NCBI RefSeq assembly: GCF_037782385.1
Contig: NZ_JBBEXD010000003.1
Location: forward strand, 186,001 to 250,000
DNA from: Ascidiimonas meishanensis
GTDB lineage: Bacteria > Bacteroidota > Bacteroidia > Flavobacteriales > Flavobacteriaceae
Direction of reading: 5' to 3'
DNA length: 64,000 bases
Below the pieces are notes generated by a model. The model worked only from the letters and a program-made list of their open reading frames with translations. It searched no databases and had not been told where the DNA came from. Positions 53,167-62,147 of the stretch are shown piece by piece. The position numbers were made by a program, and so were the translations under genes. How positions within the stretch are numbered: position 1 is the first letter of the stretch; each line of letters starts with the position of its first letter.

Positions 53167-54768
53167 ATGAAAAGAATAGTAAACGCTGGAATTTGTATCA
53201 TTCTGATAATTTTACTTATGAACTGCGCAAGAAGAGGGAATCCTACAGGTGGACCAAAAGACGAGACGCCCCCTGTTCTTCTTAAAGCATCTCCAGATTT
53301 GAATAGTACTAATTTTAAGAGTAAAAAAATAAGACTTTCTTTTGACGAATATGTAAAATTGAAAGATCTTCAAAAGCAGTTGATAGTTTCTCCTCCTTCT
53401 AAACTAATGCCAGAAATTAGACCACAAGGAAGTGCTTCAAAAAGTATAGATATTATAATTAAAGACACACTCAAAGAAAATACTACGTACGTATTTAATT
53501 TCGGACAAAGTATAGTGGATAATAATGAGGAGAATTCATATCCATTTTTTAAGTACGTCTTTTCTACCGGAAATGAGATTGATTCACTTTCTATTTCAGG
53601 AATTATTACAGATGCAGTTAAAAAGGATGCTGAAAAATTTGTGTCTGTAATGCTTTATGAAGTAGATTCTACATTTACAGATAGCATTATTTATAAAAAT
53701 CCTCCAAATTATATCACAAACACCTTAGACAGCACAGCCAATTTTGAACTTACCAATTTAAAAGAAGGGTCTTATATGCTAATTGCTATGAAGGATGTTA
53801 GTAGCAATAATTTATTTGACCAATTTTCAGACAAGATTGCTTTTGTTAAAAATATCGTTACTATACCAAGCGATTCATTCTATACGCTGAATCTTTTTAA
53901 AGAAATTCCAAACTTTAGAGCAACCAAACCCAAATTAGTATCTAAAAACCGAATATTATTTGGTTACAATGGAATTGCAGATTCTATGAAAATTGAAATG
54001 CTTTCTGAAGTTCCAGAAGATTTTAGGTCTCTTATTCTAAAAGAACCTGAAAAAGATACTTTAAACTTTTGGTTTACTCCTTTTGAAACAGACTCTCTTA
54101 ATTTTCTGGTAACTAATAAAAAAGTACTGGACACTTTTACTGTAAAAATTAAAGATCTCTATCGCGATTCTTTAAAAATTAATCCGGTTGAAAGACAATT
54201 ACAATTTGATAAACCGTTTGAAATTACCAGTAATATTCCTATTACAAATTCTGATAAACAGAAAATTAAATTAATTGATGGAGATTCTACCGAAATAGCA
54301 TTTACAACAGAATTAGATAAGCTCAAAAACAAACTTAAGCTGTTTTGGAATATTGGGCCTGGTAAACGATACTTACTCACCTTATACCCGGAAGCAATTA
54401 CAGATTTTTATGGAAATAAAAATGATACGCTGAGCTATGGTTTGTCTTCGAAGAATTATTCGGAATTGGGAAACATAAGCCTTCAATTGAGAAATGTAAA
54501 AAGCTATCCTTTAATTATTCAACTCACCAATGATAAAGGGGTTGTAATCAAAGAGCAATTTACAGAACAACCCAAAGAAAGTTATGATTTTAAAAATCTT
54601 AACCCTGGAGAGTACTTCATCAGAGTAATTTTTGATGCTAATGGAAATAGAATGTATGATACTGGAAATTATTTACTCAAGATACAACCAGAACGAATTG
54701 TTTATTATCCAGAATCAGTAGAACTCAGGGAAAACTGGGAATTGAAACAAGAATTTATTTTAGAATAA
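53167..54768 (+). CDS. Lipoprotein with N-terminal Ig-like (Big_5/SbsA-type) domain
   Basis: 533 residues. Lipobox at Cys19 (LMNC), then the conserved start RRGNPTGGPKDETPPVL. A bacterial Ig-like domain follows (about 38-130), with NLNSTNFKSKKIRLSFDEYVKLKDLQKQLIVSPP and NTTYVFNFGQSIVDNNEEN. The rest is beta-rich, with a DSTANFELTNLKEGSYMLIAMKDVSSNN segment resembling a prealbumin-like/FN3-type fold. It ends 14 bp inside the convergent omega-amidase gene. It probably acts in the cell envelope, but no function is known. Confidence 0.82.
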   Translation: MKRIVNAGICIILIILLMNCARRGNPTGGPKDETPPVLLKASPDLNSTNFKSKKIRLSFDEYVKLKDLQKQLIVSPPSKLMPEIRPQGSASKSIDIIIKDTLKENTTYVFNFGQSIVDNNEENSYPFFKYVFSTGNEIDSLSISGIITDAVKKDAEKFVSVMLYEVDSTFTDSIIYKNPPNYITNTLDSTANFELTNLKEGSYMLIAMKDVSSNNLFDQFSDKIAFVKNIVTIPSDSFYTLNLFKEIPNFRATKPKLVSKNRILFGYNGIADSMKIEMLSEVPEDFRSLILKEPEKDTLNFWFTPFETDSLNFLVTNKKVLDTFTVKIKDLYRDSLKINPVERQLQFDKPFEITSNIPITNSDKQKIKLIDGDSTEIAFTTELDKLKNKLKLFWNIGPGKRYLLTLYPEAITDFYGNKNDTLSYGLSSKNYSELGNISLQLRNVKSYPLIIQLTNDKGVVIKEQFTEQPKESYDFKNLNPGEYFIRVIFDANGNRMYDTGNYLLKIQPERIVYYPESVELRENWELKQEFILE

Positions 54769-55531
54769 ATTCATCACGGTCTTCCAAAAATCTTAGTTTT
54801 TGTCTTTTTGAATAGATGTCTTTTTTAGATAAGGTAATCGTTGCTATTGCATCTGTTTCCATAAAAAGTTTTCTGTCACCTAATACATCATATACAGATG
54901 AATGACCCACATAGTTATGTCCATTTTCATCTTCTCCAATTCTATTAACACCAACACAAACTGCCATGTTTTCAATAGCTCTTGCTTTTAATAAAGCATC
55001 CCATGCATTTATGCGAGGTTCCGGCCAGTTGGCAACATATATTAACAGATCATAATTAGAGGTATTTCTTGACCAAACTGGAAATCTCAAATCATAGCAT
55101 ATGAGAGGGCAAATCTTCCAATTTTTATACTCAATTATTTCAAGGGTAGTTCCAGCCTCATATATTTTATCTTCACCTGCTAAAGTAAAAGTATGTTTTT
55201 TGTCATAATGCAAAATAGTTCCTTTGGGCGAAACAAAAAGCAACCTATTGTAGAAATTCTTTCCCTCACGAATAACAATACTTCCAATCATGGCCGCATT
55301 TTTATGAGAAGCCATTTCCCGCATCCATTTTATAGTTTCACCATCCATAGAATCAGCCACTTGAGAAGGCTCCATAGTAAAGCCACTTGTGAACATTTCT
55401 GGTAGAATAATCAAATCGCTTTCAACTTCCATCTCATTTATTTTTTTAGAAAGTTGTGCCAAATTAGCCTTCCGGTCATGCCAGAATAGTGAAGTTTGCA
55501 CGAGAGAAATAGTAAGTTTTTCAGAATCCAT
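54755..55531 (-). CDS. Omega-amidase (nitrilase superfamily, YafV-like)
   Basis: 258 residues. The catalytic triad is complete: Glu45 in ILPEMF, Lys111 in YDKKHTF and Cys145 in LICYDLRFP. The FYNRLLFVSPKG and WPEPRINAWDALLKARAIENMAVCVGVNR segments identify the YafV/omega-amidase branch, which hydrolyses alpha-ketoglutaramate and similar amides. Convergent with, and overlapping by 14 bp, the preceding Ig-like lipoprotein gene. Confidence 0.92.
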   Translation of the reverse strand: MDSEKLTISLVQTSLFWHDRKANLAQLSKKINEMEVESDLIILPEMFTSGFTMEPSQVADSMDGETIKWMREMASHKNAAMIGSIVIREGKNFYNRLLFVSPKGTILHYDKKHTFTLAGEDKIYEAGTTLEIIEYKNWKICPLICYDLRFPVWSRNTSNYDLLIYVANWPEPRINAWDALLKARAIENMAVCVGVNRIGEDENGHNYVGHSSVYDVLGDRKLFMETDAIATITLSKKDIYSKRQKLRFLEDRDEFILK

Positions 55532-55542
55532 AAAGAGTTAAT

Positions 55543-56007
55543 TTACACTTCTAATAATTCTGAAATCTCAGAAAGCCCTTGCATTTGAGCATGCATAAGG
55601 GCTGTATTTCCCTTAGAATCAGTGATACTTTTATCAGCACCATGCGTCAATAAAAGATGTATTAACTCTCTTTGTGCAAAGGTAACTGCAAAAATAAGTG
55701 CAGTAGTTCCATTAGAATTTTGTTCATTGACATTCGCTCCTTTTTCTATGAGTTTATGGGCCATTTCTTTATAACCTTTAAAGCAAACCCCCATTAAAGC
55801 GGTATTTCCAGAGGCATCTTTTCCGTTTATAGGGGTGCCATTATCTAAGAGCACATCTACAACTTCATGATGATTGTAATAAGTAGCTAAAATAAGCGGT
55901 GTTGAACCGCGACTATCTTTGGCTTCTTTAAGATCTGGTTGTTCTTTCAGTAGTGCTTTTAAGGTAGCAGTATCTCCCTCTCTAATTGCGGTAAACAATG
56001 GTTCCAT
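55543..56007 (-). CDS. Ankyrin repeat protein
   Basis: 154 residues, nearly all ankyrin repeats (about four), with the consensus pattern GSTPLILATYYNHHEVVDVLLDNGTPIN, GNTALMGVCFKGYKEMAHKLIEKGANVN, GTTALIFAVTFAQRELIHLLLTHGADKS. No signal peptide, so probably cytoplasmic protein-protein interaction. It starts 11 bp upstream of the omega-amidase and likely shares transcription with it. A terminator separates it from the peptide genes upstream. Confidence 0.9.
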   Translation of the reverse strand: MEPLFTAIREGDTATLKALLKEQPDLKEAKDSRGSTPLILATYYNHHEVVDVLLDNGTPINGKDASGNTALMGVCFKGYKEMAHKLIEKGANVNEQNSNGTTALIFAVTFAQRELIHLLLTHGADKSITDSKGNTALMHAQMQGLSEISELLEV

Positions 56008-56120
56008 TAGAATTTTTTAAATGGTTAAAAAGCCATTTCAGACTTCACCCGAATTTACTAAATAAATCTTATTTCCAGATATAAATCCGATTTGTTTTTT
56101 TAGTTAAACAAGACTCTAAA

Positions 56121-56154
56121 TAAAAAGCACATGGGGGACACCATGTGCTTTTCT
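56121..56154 (-). terminator. Terminator after the two peptide genes
   Basis: AAAAGCACATGG and CCATGTGCTTTT form a 12-bp stem with a 6-nt loop. On the minus strand it is followed by T residues and lies 27 bp beyond the stop of the 59-codon gene. Confidence 0.7.
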
Positions 56155-56180
56155 ATGTATTTAAGATTATGTAAAAACTA

Positions 56181-56360
56181 TTACTGAATGTTGGTTCCAC
56201 CGCATACTCTATAATCTTCTCCTGCAATAATGGAATTACAAAATAAGCTAGCAATAGAATCTGTGGTAAGTCCTCCTTTCAAGGATTCGGAAGATTGTTT
56301 ATTTAACTCGGCAATAGCTATTTTTTTTAACTGTAATGTTTTTAAAGACTTTGTTTTCAT
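56181..56360 (-). CDS. RiPP precursor peptide candidate 1 (GG leader)
   Basis: 59 residues. The leader LKTLQLKKIAIAELN carries the LxLxKxxIxxL pattern of Bacteroidota class I lanthipeptide and GG-type natural-product precursors, ending KGG at 28-30. The predicted core after GG has two cysteines (41 and 53) in a CNS-x9-C arrangement plus several Ser and Thr (LTTDSIAS). It sits 25 bp after peptide candidate 2. An A-rich tract precedes its ATG. No lanB/lanC, grasp or peptidase gene is visible nearby. The peptide class is inferred from the motif, not proven. Confidence 0.65.
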   Translation of the reverse strand: MKTKSLKTLQLKKIAIAELNKQSSESLKGGLTTDSIASLFCNSIIAGEDYRVCGGTNIQ

Positions 56361-56385
56361 AAAATTTATTTTTGGATTTTTTTTC

Positions 56386-56547
56386 TTAAAACATATGGCA
56401 ACCTATACCTCCTGCTGCACGAGGTACCGAATTACAAGATACATTAGTAGCGCTTGATCCTCCTTTTAAAATAGAAGCCATGTTATTTTCCAGGTTAATA
56501 ATTTTTGATTTGTTTAATGATAATTTTTTAAAGCTTTTTTGTTTCAT
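56386..56547 (-). CDS. RiPP precursor peptide candidate 2 (GG leader)
   Basis: 53 residues. The leader FKKLSLNKSKIINLENNMASILKGG matches the LxLxKxxIxxL and GG pattern. The predicted core has Cys38 and Cys50, again CNS followed by exactly nine residues and a second Cys, and a SSATNVS start. The two peptides share leader layout and core spacing but little other sequence, so they look like paralogous precursors. It is about 98 bp after the DUF5689 lipoprotein stop and could be co-transcribed with it. Confidence 0.65.
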   Translation of the reverse strand: MKQKSFKKLSLNKSKIINLENNMASILKGGSSATNVSCNSVPRAAGGIGCHMF

Positions 56548-56645
56548 AATAATTCAGAATTTCTGTTTTTCAAATATTAAAATAAATACTTACAACTAAT
56601 ATAACATCTAATTCTGTAAATGCTTGTGTTTTTAGCTTTCAATTT

Positions 56646-59324
56646 TTATCGAACACCCGGGGAAAAATCTTCGGGTGCATTTTGCGGTTGATTCACAGTA
56701 CCATTTGCTCCAGTATCATTATAGATATCCCACTCTTGAAATGAATAGCTCACATTTCCTTTGACAACTGTTAGTTTGCGATAGGCTCTGCCATCTTCAA
56801 ATTCATGATTAGTGCCAGAACCATCTTCCCCGATGATACCAAAAATATCAATAATCTCGTTTTGACTATTTAGGAGTACTAAATTATCATCACCATTGGA
56901 ATCTGCAGGACTATTACTAGAAGCCGCCACGTCTGGAATGAAGCCATATACTGCTTCAAATACAGTTGCATTAGGGGAGATAATAAATGTTTCTCCTCCC
57001 TTGATACGATATCCAGACAAATCAATCTGTGAGCTTACCTCTATATTTTCATTGGTATATCTGAGAAGCTTCCATCCATCTAATAATACGTCTACCTCTC
57101 CAGCATTAAATAATTCTACAAACCGTGCATCTGCATTGTTATTTGGATCTGCTAATTCTGATATGAAGACTTCATTGGAATCATTTATATAACAAAGTTG
57201 ATAGGGGTCTAGAGATTCAAAATCTGAAGTACTACGAATGCGTAAAACAGGATTGCCATTTGTACTCAAAATACCTTTAATGGTTCCATTAGTTTCCGGT
57301 ACTGAATTGTTATAGAAAGAGGCATCAGTATCTATTAAAACTGGAAGAATGTTTTCGCAATCTGTAATAGAGATAGTTTCTGTGAATATGTCTGGGGCTA
57401 TGGTAAATTGTACATTGTTAAAAGCGACAAGTCTGCTTTGATAGGCTAGATTGGCTACATCAGTCATATCAAGAAGAATAGGCAGAGGGGGTGTGCCTCC
57501 ATTCACTGTAATTATATGTGAAGTTCTAAGATTGTCTATTAGTAAAAGACCGCTATCAGATTTTAATAGACCATTCCAAACAACAATCTCAACTTCTGCA
57601 TAAAGCGGGATTTGATGTTCTGCATTAAATAAAATGGTTATACCCGCTTCATTATCTTGTATAACGAGTTCTGTATTTTTAAAATTACGATTACTGGAAT
57701 CTGAAATTACCGTTCCTTTAATTTTAAGGTTTTCGATGATTTGAACAGTATCATTTTGAAATTGAGACTTTAAAGTATTAATACTGGTCAAAGAAGAATT
57801 TTCAAACACATTACAACGCGCTGCATTCAAATCAATAAGATCATCCATATCTCTTATTCTCAACAAATAGTTATTATTCTGAAAACTTAGAATACCTTGA
57901 ACGATTCCATTTCCAGAAGGAATTAAGACATCTTTAAAAGAGGCTGTTTTCAGCGTACTTATCTCAAGTAGGTTTCCATTACAATCATTCAGAGGTTGTT
58001 TAGTGGTAGTATTATTTTCTACAAATGAAGAAGAAGGGTATAAAAATTGTAAATCGCTTAACCCTATTAATTTACCTATATCTTCGGGTTTTAAATTAGA
58101 GAGTTCAATTAAAGATGGTGCTACATTAACTCTGGTTTCCTGCAAAAATAAGAATTGATAAAGCTCCTCCTCCTCCAATCCTGTAAACTCACCTTCTTTT
58201 AAAACGCCAAGTTGCAGTTCACCTTCTAGATTATCAATCCAAAGTCCTTCACAGTTCACTATAACCACTCTGTTAATTTCAAATCCATTTTCTAAAAGTT
58301 TGGAGCTGTTAATTTTAATTTTAATCCCCGCAGTACTGTCTTGTAGGTAGATTTCTTTAAAAAAATTCCCAGTATCATCGGATGCTGTAATTACTCCTTC
58401 AATTACTACAGGTTCTTTTATCTGAAGAGGTTGATCTACATAGCTTTTTTTTAAATCTTCAAAGCTCGTATTGGGTGCAGGAGGGATACACTCAAAAGAA
58501 CTACCATCACATCTGGAATCATTAAAACTAATATCTGTTGTGTCTCTTATTACAATACTATAGCTTCCTGAACCAAATCCTAAAATACCAGTAATAGTGC
58601 CTTTTCCAGTGGGTAATTGCTCAGCTTGAAAATCTGCGAAACCACTATTTATTAAATCAATCTTATTTTGGGAACAATCTTGTATAATTCTTTTACTGGT
58701 CTCTCCCTGATTCGCATAACTTTTGCAAAGATCTGTAGGAGCTATTTCTGTATTTTCAATGCTTACCAGCATATTAATCATGTCTTCTTGAATTTGATCT
58801 AAACTTATTTCAAGCGGACTCATCTCAGCAAGAGAGTCGCAACTAACTAAAATATGTTTTTCTACTAAGTTTGCTGGAAGTCTTCCAACAGATAGTACCC
58901 CACCAGCAGTTGTAAACAATCCTCCAAGTTTATAGGTTTCTTGACTTTTACCCAAGTGAAGCCCCTTTAACCTTATAAAAACTCGGGCACCAATCTCATA
59001 CCTAAGATGGTAATCTCTTAAATCAATATCTATCTGAAAAGCTTCTGTTGGATTTTCTTTTTTGTCTTGAAAATGAAGTGTTCCAAAAAAATTCCCAGCT
59101 TTGTCTGAAGAGGTAATATATCCTTCGATTATTAGATCCTCTTGAATTTGTATAATTTCACCTTCAAAAAGCTGTTTGATCTTTTGATAGGTTGTGTTAG
59201 CAGTAATTTCAGTATTCAAACAGCTATTTGGTGCATTAAAATCATCATTTTTAACGCATTTAGACAAAAGACAAATGCATAAAATAACTATTATCCTAAA
59301 AAATTTAAGCAATAGATGTTTCAT
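56646..59324 (-). CDS. DUF5689 + lamin-tail domain surface lipoprotein
   Basis: 892 residues from the ATG at 59324, which begins 1 nt after the TonB receptor stop (TAA-A-ATG), so translation is coupled; an earlier in-frame ATG at 59342 overlaps the receptor. Signal peptide with lipobox-like LSKC. Three related DUF5689 units (about 40-275, 285-500, 510-725) with an OB-fold-like pattern (for example IEGYITSSDKAGNFF, IEGVITASDDTGNFF, KGTVISDSSNRNFKN), then a lamin-tail domain (about 735-860) starting FISELADPNNNADARFVELFN. This pairing is known next to secreted nucleases; it likely binds nucleic acid at the surface. Confidence 0.82.
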   Translation of the reverse strand: MKHLLLKFFRIIVILCICLLSKCVKNDDFNAPNSCLNTEITANTTYQKIKQLFEGEIIQIQEDLIIEGYITSSDKAGNFFGTLHFQDKKENPTEAFQIDIDLRDYHLRYEIGARVFIRLKGLHLGKSQETYKLGGLFTTAGGVLSVGRLPANLVEKHILVSCDSLAEMSPLEISLDQIQEDMINMLVSIENTEIAPTDLCKSYANQGETSKRIIQDCSQNKIDLINSGFADFQAEQLPTGKGTITGILGFGSGSYSIVIRDTTDISFNDSRCDGSSFECIPPAPNTSFEDLKKSYVDQPLQIKEPVVIEGVITASDDTGNFFKEIYLQDSTAGIKIKINSSKLLENGFEINRVVIVNCEGLWIDNLEGELQLGVLKEGEFTGLEEEELYQFLFLQETRVNVAPSLIELSNLKPEDIGKLIGLSDLQFLYPSSSFVENNTTTKQPLNDCNGNLLEISTLKTASFKDVLIPSGNGIVQGILSFQNNNYLLRIRDMDDLIDLNAARCNVFENSSLTSINTLKSQFQNDTVQIIENLKIKGTVISDSSNRNFKNTELVIQDNEAGITILFNAEHQIPLYAEVEIVVWNGLLKSDSGLLLIDNLRTSHIITVNGGTPPLPILLDMTDVANLAYQSRLVAFNNVQFTIAPDIFTETISITDCENILPVLIDTDASFYNNSVPETNGTIKGILSTNGNPVLRIRSTSDFESLDPYQLCYINDSNEVFISELADPNNNADARFVELFNAGEVDVLLDGWKLLRYTNENIEVSSQIDLSGYRIKGGETFIISPNATVFEAVYGFIPDVAASSNSPADSNGDDNLVLLNSQNEIIDIFGIIGEDGSGTNHEFEDGRAYRKLTVVKGNVSYSFQEWDIYNDTGANGTVNQPQNAPEDFSPGVR

Positions 59325-59325
59325 T

Positions 59326-62070
59326 TTAAAAATTAATAGCAAGGTTTAAAAAATAGGTTCTTCCAGGACCGTACCAATGTTTTGATCCAAATGAGGGATT
59401 TCCTCTAGCCAAATCTGCTTTTAATCTGCCAAAATTCCCATTGCGACTTTGTTCAAAGCCACCGGTTCTGTAGGTAAGGTCAAAAAGGTTATTGATACTT
59501 AGAAAAGCACTTATATATAGCTCTTTTACAAGCCATGATTTACCCGCTACCAGATTTAGTAAATAAATATCCTCTAAAATTTCTTGTTTCAGGATGCTTG
59601 CTACTGCTTCTTGATTAGCTTCTGGAAAAGGTATATTTGTTTCTGGATTAATGAGAAAACTTTGGGTTCTGGTAATTTTGGAAATATCCGTGAAATTACG
59701 GGTTAAGTAATTTGCTGTAACACCCAACCACCAATATTTAGGACTTCTATATTCAATACCAAAAGCAACTGCCGTTTGCGGTCCGGTTGCTAGCCGGTAA
59801 TCTTTTAAAGCAGCAGTACCTAAGTTTAAGCTTCCTTGGCTACTAATAATCTCTTCCTCATCTCCAGATGGATCAAAATTGATAGTAAGATTTGCATCGT
59901 TTGCATATCTGTGATCACCTATGCCAAAAGCAGCGGTTAATTTTACATCTGAAGATAACTGCTGTTCCAACCCCAGTTCAATCCCTAGATATTTATGCCC
60001 TGATCCAGTAATTACTTCCTGCACAAAATCATTACCAACACCAGACTCAACATAGAAAAAATTAATATCTGTTATATTATTAATGAGTGTGTAATACGAG
60101 GTAAATCTTCCTTTTAAATCTTTCCATCTTAAAAAATAATTGAACTCCAGAGTCTTCAATTCTTCTTCACTAATATTTGGAACGATTTCATTATTCTCCC
60201 TTGGATTGATAAAAACATTCTGTAATACTGGTGGTCTTATTTGAAAACTTCCATTTACAGAGAAAACATGACGTCCTGTGTATCTAAAAGTGATGCCGCC
60301 TTTAATACCAAAATTAGAAAAATTTACCTTTTCACTATTTCCCAAAGAATTTTCTGGAAAACGCTCGTTTAAGAATAATCCTTCTCTCTCATATTGTACA
60401 GTTTCCCATCTTCCGGAAATAAAACCATCCCATTTATTTGAAGTGAAACGAAGCTGAGAAAATAAGGATGCTTTCATTGCATTCATTTCATAATTATAGC
60501 CAAAAGCAGCGCCTTCTGTTTTTCTGAATTCTCCATTTACATCATTGCGTGTGTTTGAAAATGTATCTATATCTTCATGAAAATCAGAACCTAACAAGTC
60601 ATTTATCTCTGCATAATTAGCAGAGTTCAGTTGTTGATATGTCGCGCCTGCATCTATTTTAAATTGATTATTTAGGCGATAGTTTATAAGAGTATTTAGG
60701 GTTAATTGTTTATCATCTGTATGATCCTGCTGAATGAGATAAGCACTTTTTCCTTCTAAGGAAATAGCCGTATTAGCCAAATAAATAGATGGCCAACTTA
60801 TTTGTGGATTTTCTAGAAAGCCTCCACGTGCTAATGCAGCATTCTCAAAATTTGGAGTCCTTTGATTGATATAATAGCTGGGGAGATATCTATAGTAAAC
60901 AGGATCTGGATTTGGTGCATTAAAATAACTTAACCGATTTCGTCCAAACTGCCCAAATTGATAAGCGGCTCCCACATTCAATTTTAAATTATTATGGTTC
61001 AGGTAATAATTAAACATTACAATGGGTTCACTAATTATACGTGTTCTTGCATTTCTGATGTCTTTATTTTGAGTTCCCCAATTGGGGTTATAGGTTCTAC
61101 CCACTAAATTGAAAACTTCCCGTGTTAATGGAGCAGACTGACCTCTCCGGTTAGAGGAAAGGATACCAGTAAGTGCAATAGCTTGTTTGCTATTTATTTG
61201 GTATTCTAGCCCCATAAAAGCAGCATAACTATCGTATAAAGTACCGTCTATAAAACCTTCTTTAGCCCATCTTCTGGAAGCAGATATGGTATAAGACACA
61301 CCATTCTTTTTTTGACCTGAGTTGTAAGTGGCCATTACTCTTCCCGTGTAGGTACGGTTTGAATAGGAAGAAGAGATTCGAAATCCAGCTCTAAAAGTTG
61401 ATGGTCTCATATTGATATTTGTGAGCCCTAAAATTCTACCAAAACCAATTTCAGAAGGTGCAAGACCATAGGTGTAATCTTGATTACGAGTGATATCGTT
61501 TAACCCTCCCCAATTATTCCATTGCGCTCTGCCATTAAACATTTTATTCATTGCTATACCATTTATAGCCACCATACCTTCTTTCCAGTCATATCCACGA
61601 AGCCTATAAAATGCTTGACTAAAATCAAAAGCAGCCCTATTTAAAAATACGTCTCTTGAAGCCTGTAAAAGTGCATAATTTCCATCAGAGCCACCCTCTT
61701 CTAAAAGATCATCAGAAGTAAGGTTAATAACTTGATTTGTCTGTTGCAATAGCAAGTCTTTTTCAAGGGTAATTTCTTTTAGCACTAGAGTTTTTCCCGG
61801 AACTTTAATTACTGTAAGGGTTTTTAGTTTATAGGACTCTGAAGCTACTTGCAAATTATGATTTCCTGAAGGAACGTTTTTCAGATAAAATTCCCCATTC
61901 AGGTTTGTAATAGCTTCTATAAATAGACCTTCTAAAGTTACAACCACTCCTTCAAGAGGTTGCTTGTTTTTAAAATCAATTACCTTTCCCTTAATACCAG
62001 AATCCATTTGTGCAGTAACTTTAAAAACGAACAGTAAGTATAATACAAATATGTAGTAATAGTCTTTCAA
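59326..62070 (-). CDS. TonB-dependent receptor
   Basis: 914 residues. Signal peptide to about residue 20 (YLLFVFKVTAQ), carboxypeptidase-regulatory-like domain (IKGKVIDFKNKQPLEGVVVTLEG), then an unusual plug region with FYRLRGYDWKEGMVAINGIAMNKMFNGRAQWNNWGGLND. The barrel fills the rest and ends FLNLAINF. Unlike SusC-like receptors it has no SusD partner. It is translationally coupled to the DUF5689 lipoprotein, and a secreted EEP nuclease starts 77 bp away on the other strand. This suggests uptake of nucleic acid-derived material. Confidence 0.92.
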   Translation of the reverse strand: MKDYYYIFVLYLLFVFKVTAQMDSGIKGKVIDFKNKQPLEGVVVTLEGLFIEAITNLNGEFYLKNVPSGNHNLQVASESYKLKTLTVIKVPGKTLVLKEITLEKDLLLQQTNQVINLTSDDLLEEGGSDGNYALLQASRDVFLNRAAFDFSQAFYRLRGYDWKEGMVAINGIAMNKMFNGRAQWNNWGGLNDITRNQDYTYGLAPSEIGFGRILGLTNINMRPSTFRAGFRISSSYSNRTYTGRVMATYNSGQKKNGVSYTISASRRWAKEGFIDGTLYDSYAAFMGLEYQINSKQAIALTGILSSNRRGQSAPLTREVFNLVGRTYNPNWGTQNKDIRNARTRIISEPIVMFNYYLNHNNLKLNVGAAYQFGQFGRNRLSYFNAPNPDPVYYRYLPSYYINQRTPNFENAALARGGFLENPQISWPSIYLANTAISLEGKSAYLIQQDHTDDKQLTLNTLINYRLNNQFKIDAGATYQQLNSANYAEINDLLGSDFHEDIDTFSNTRNDVNGEFRKTEGAAFGYNYEMNAMKASLFSQLRFTSNKWDGFISGRWETVQYEREGLFLNERFPENSLGNSEKVNFSNFGIKGGITFRYTGRHVFSVNGSFQIRPPVLQNVFINPRENNEIVPNISEEELKTLEFNYFLRWKDLKGRFTSYYTLINNITDINFFYVESGVGNDFVQEVITGSGHKYLGIELGLEQQLSSDVKLTAAFGIGDHRYANDANLTINFDPSGDEEEIISSQGSLNLGTAALKDYRLATGPQTAVAFGIEYRSPKYWWLGVTANYLTRNFTDISKITRTQSFLINPETNIPFPEANQEAVASILKQEILEDIYLLNLVAGKSWLVKELYISAFLSINNLFDLTYRTGGFEQSRNGNFGRLKADLARGNPSFGSKHWYGPGRTYFLNLAINF

Positions 62071-62147
62071 TTTTAATACTAAAAGTCGTAAAAATAAAAA
62101 TTTTACTTTATTATTGTAATATTTTAGTAAGAAAAAACTTCCTTTTT

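Noticed and set aside
56008..56645. A modification enzyme or exporter gene for the two peptides in the same interval
   Set aside because: No other frame of useful length occurs here; the flanking genes are an ankyrin protein and a DUF5689 lipoprotein, neither known for peptide modification.
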